This document shows, one piece after another, positions 23,385 through 24,558 of a stretch of DNA of 24,558 bases. Source of the stretch: Verrucomicrobiota bacterium. GTDB taxonomy: Bacteria; Verrucomicrobiota; Verrucomicrobiia; Opitutales; Opitutaceae. Location of the stretch: the NCBI GenBank assembly GCA_023391285.1, contig JAEWBF010000051.1, forward strand, positions 1 through 24,558, read 5' to 3'. A program made the position numbers and the translations under genes. The notes below the pieces were generated by a model that saw only the letters and a program-made list of their open reading frames with translations, was not told the origin of the DNA and did no database searches. How positions within the stretch are numbered: position 1 is the stretch's first letter; each line of letters opens with the position of its first letter.

Positions 23385-24297
23385 GGAAGTAGCGCCAGCA
23401 GAATCAAATTGCCGTTATCGTCAACTGAAGCCCGCCTCCCGGACCCTAACCGAAGAGACACTTGCAATTATAGCTTGGAGATACTCCTGAACGCCCTGCC
23501 CCCCCAAAACAAACTTCCGGGTATGCTGGATAATTGAGAAGTCGAGCTCAGGACAGCAGGCCGGGTTAACGCCTCCAGCCATCGCGCGGCTGTTTACGTG
23601 CGCGCGACTGTCCGTCCGCGGCGAGATGTGGTCGTGAACATAGAAAAAGGCCGCCCCCACAGAGATCCGGGCAAGGCCAAGACTTAGGATGCTTCAACTG
23701 CCGCAAATAGCTCGTAATGGGCTCCGACGTGGGCGTTTACGTCATCCTTTTACCCCTCACAAAGCTGCGGCCACAATCGCCGGGAGAGTTTGCCGTATAC
23801 TATGATGAGCGCACGCGGGCCGCTATAGGCCCCGAGGTTTACGCGCTTGAACTATAAAGTGTTCCAAGGTGTGCGAACCCCACGGGCGAAACCCCAACTG
23901 AAGCTAAAGCTCTAGTTTGATCGGTTCGCTTAGCACCTGGCGGCTTGAGTATGCACTCCCAGATAGCGCATTGAGCTGCCTGAGCGGGCCACCTCCTCGG
24001 GGATGCAGAGCGTTTCTGACGCGGGACAGCGCAGTTCCGCCTCAAACTAAGGACTGCAGTGAGGTTCACAGGCACTCCACTTGGGATGCTCCAGGCATCT
24101 TCTCACCCCAGCTACTTTGCCGCCCTACTTAGCGCATCACATCCCATCCAAAACTCGATAACACCGATAGTCACCCCAGCTCACAGCGATTACGGAAGAC
24201 CACCGGCCGCGTCTGCCCGCTCGCCGGCGAGCTATTTCTCACGTAGGTCTGCCCTCGCTCGTCTACGAGGCTGCCATTCATCAAGCTCGCACCTGGC
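23385..24297. other. Gene-free region between the DUF4214-like gene and the IS66 end
   Basis: About 900 bases hold no reading frame I can support. The first part must include the promoter of the minus-strand DUF4214-like gene. A 79-codon minus-strand frame (23421-23660) begins at a GTG and has C/G-rich third positions in its first half only; it could be a gene fragment but matches nothing I know. From about 23700 on, frames are short and the strong third-position C/G bias of the window is lost, as in non-coding or decayed sequence. The region ends exactly at the IS terminus. Confidence 0.5.
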
Positions 24298-24558
24298 GTA
24301 AGCGTCCGGCCGGTGACCTCGTAGGCGGAAGGTGAAGGACGCGATAGAGTGCCGTGATGAGCACAATCACGGCGGAGTTGGTGGATGTGGGTGAACGGCG
24401 CGGGGCCGGAGGGCGGCGGGTGACGCCGGTGGAGCGGCGAGAGCAGTTGATCGCGGAGTATCGAGCGAGCGGGCTGACGATGGCGGCGTTCGCCCGGCGC
24501 GAGGGGATCAAGTATGCGACGTTTGCCAACTGGAGCGCGAAGGCGCAGTCACCTGCGA
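24298..24558 (+). mobile_element. IS66-family insertion sequence, left end (cut by the window)
   Basis: The sequence GTAAGCGTCCGG at 24298 is typical of the terminal inverted repeat of IS66-family elements. It is followed after 59 bases by a tnpA-like gene in the expected orientation. IS66 elements duplicate 8 bases of target, so the bases before the end, CACCTGGC at 24290-24297, are the predicted left copy. The right end is outside the window. Confidence 0.75.
24357..24558 (+). CDS. tnpA: IS66 accessory protein TnpA, partial (3' end missing)
   Basis: From the ATG at 24357 the frame stays open to the window edge (67 codons). The product begins MSTITAELVDVGERRG and contains a helix-turn-helix-like stretch, LTMAAFARREGIKYATFANW, at about 44-63. 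This is the hallmark of the small IS66 TnpA protein, a required accessory to the TnpB and TnpC proteins of these elements. Codon use is more G-rich at third positions (GCG, GTG, CGG) than in the C-rich chromosomal genes nearby, consistent with a mobile gene. Full-length family members are usually longer than the part seen here. Confidence 0.8.
   Translation, partial: MSTITAELVDVGERRGAGGRRVTPVERREQLIAEYRASGLTMAAFARREGIKYATFANWSAKAQSPA

Noticed and set aside
23421..23660. 79-codon minus-strand frame starting FFYVHDHISPRTDSR-like
   Set aside because: The first half has gene-like codon use, but the frame is short, matches no family known to me and lacks a normal start context. It may be a fragment; not called.

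Overview
The window is GC-rich, gene-dense bacterial chromosome. It looks like Verrucomicrobiota, most likely Opitutaceae. That is an inference from the gene mix (GH97 glycosidase, Tat-exported Gfo/Idh/MocA oxidoreductase, many PAS-rich signalling proteins, large secreted proteins with duplicated Ig-like modules), the strong C/G preference at third codon positions and the scarcity of clear Shine-Dalgarno sites. No rRNA, tRNA or CRISPR array was seen.

Left part (1-7,770): a DUF4112 membrane protein converges on a secreted GH97 glycosidase. Next comes a soluble hybrid histidine kinase with four PAS domains, GAF, HisKA, HATPase and REC. A non-coding stretch of about 360 bases follows, then a small secreted protein and a REC-PAS response regulator.

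Middle (7,940-12,190): a Tat-exported oxidoreductase, a structured intergenic inverted-repeat element and a DoxX-like membrane protein run on the plus strand. They converge on a compact minus-strand operon: secreted transglutaminase-like protein, CHASE3-PAS membrane sensor without any kinase domain, and stand-alone receiver. The operon has sensing and receiving parts but no kinase of its own.

Centre-right (12,368-17,290): an unrecognised 653-residue all-helical protein is coupled to a lipoprotein. These are followed by a TupA-type ATP-grasp protein and an aldo/keto reductase.

Right part (17,707-23,384): two tandem paralogous secreted proteins share a 581-residue core with repeated beta-propeller-like strands. 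The second copy adds two tandem Ig-like domains and a proline-rich linker at its N-terminus. Each gene ends in a strong intrinsic terminator, and the second has a hairpin-rich leader. A secreted protein with three DUF4214-like repeats converges on the pair. I regard this locus as the most interesting and least described part of the window.

Right edge (23,385-24,558): about 900 bases without a convincing gene end at the left terminus of an IS66-family insertion sequence (GTAAGCG end), whose first gene, tnpA, is cut by the window edge.
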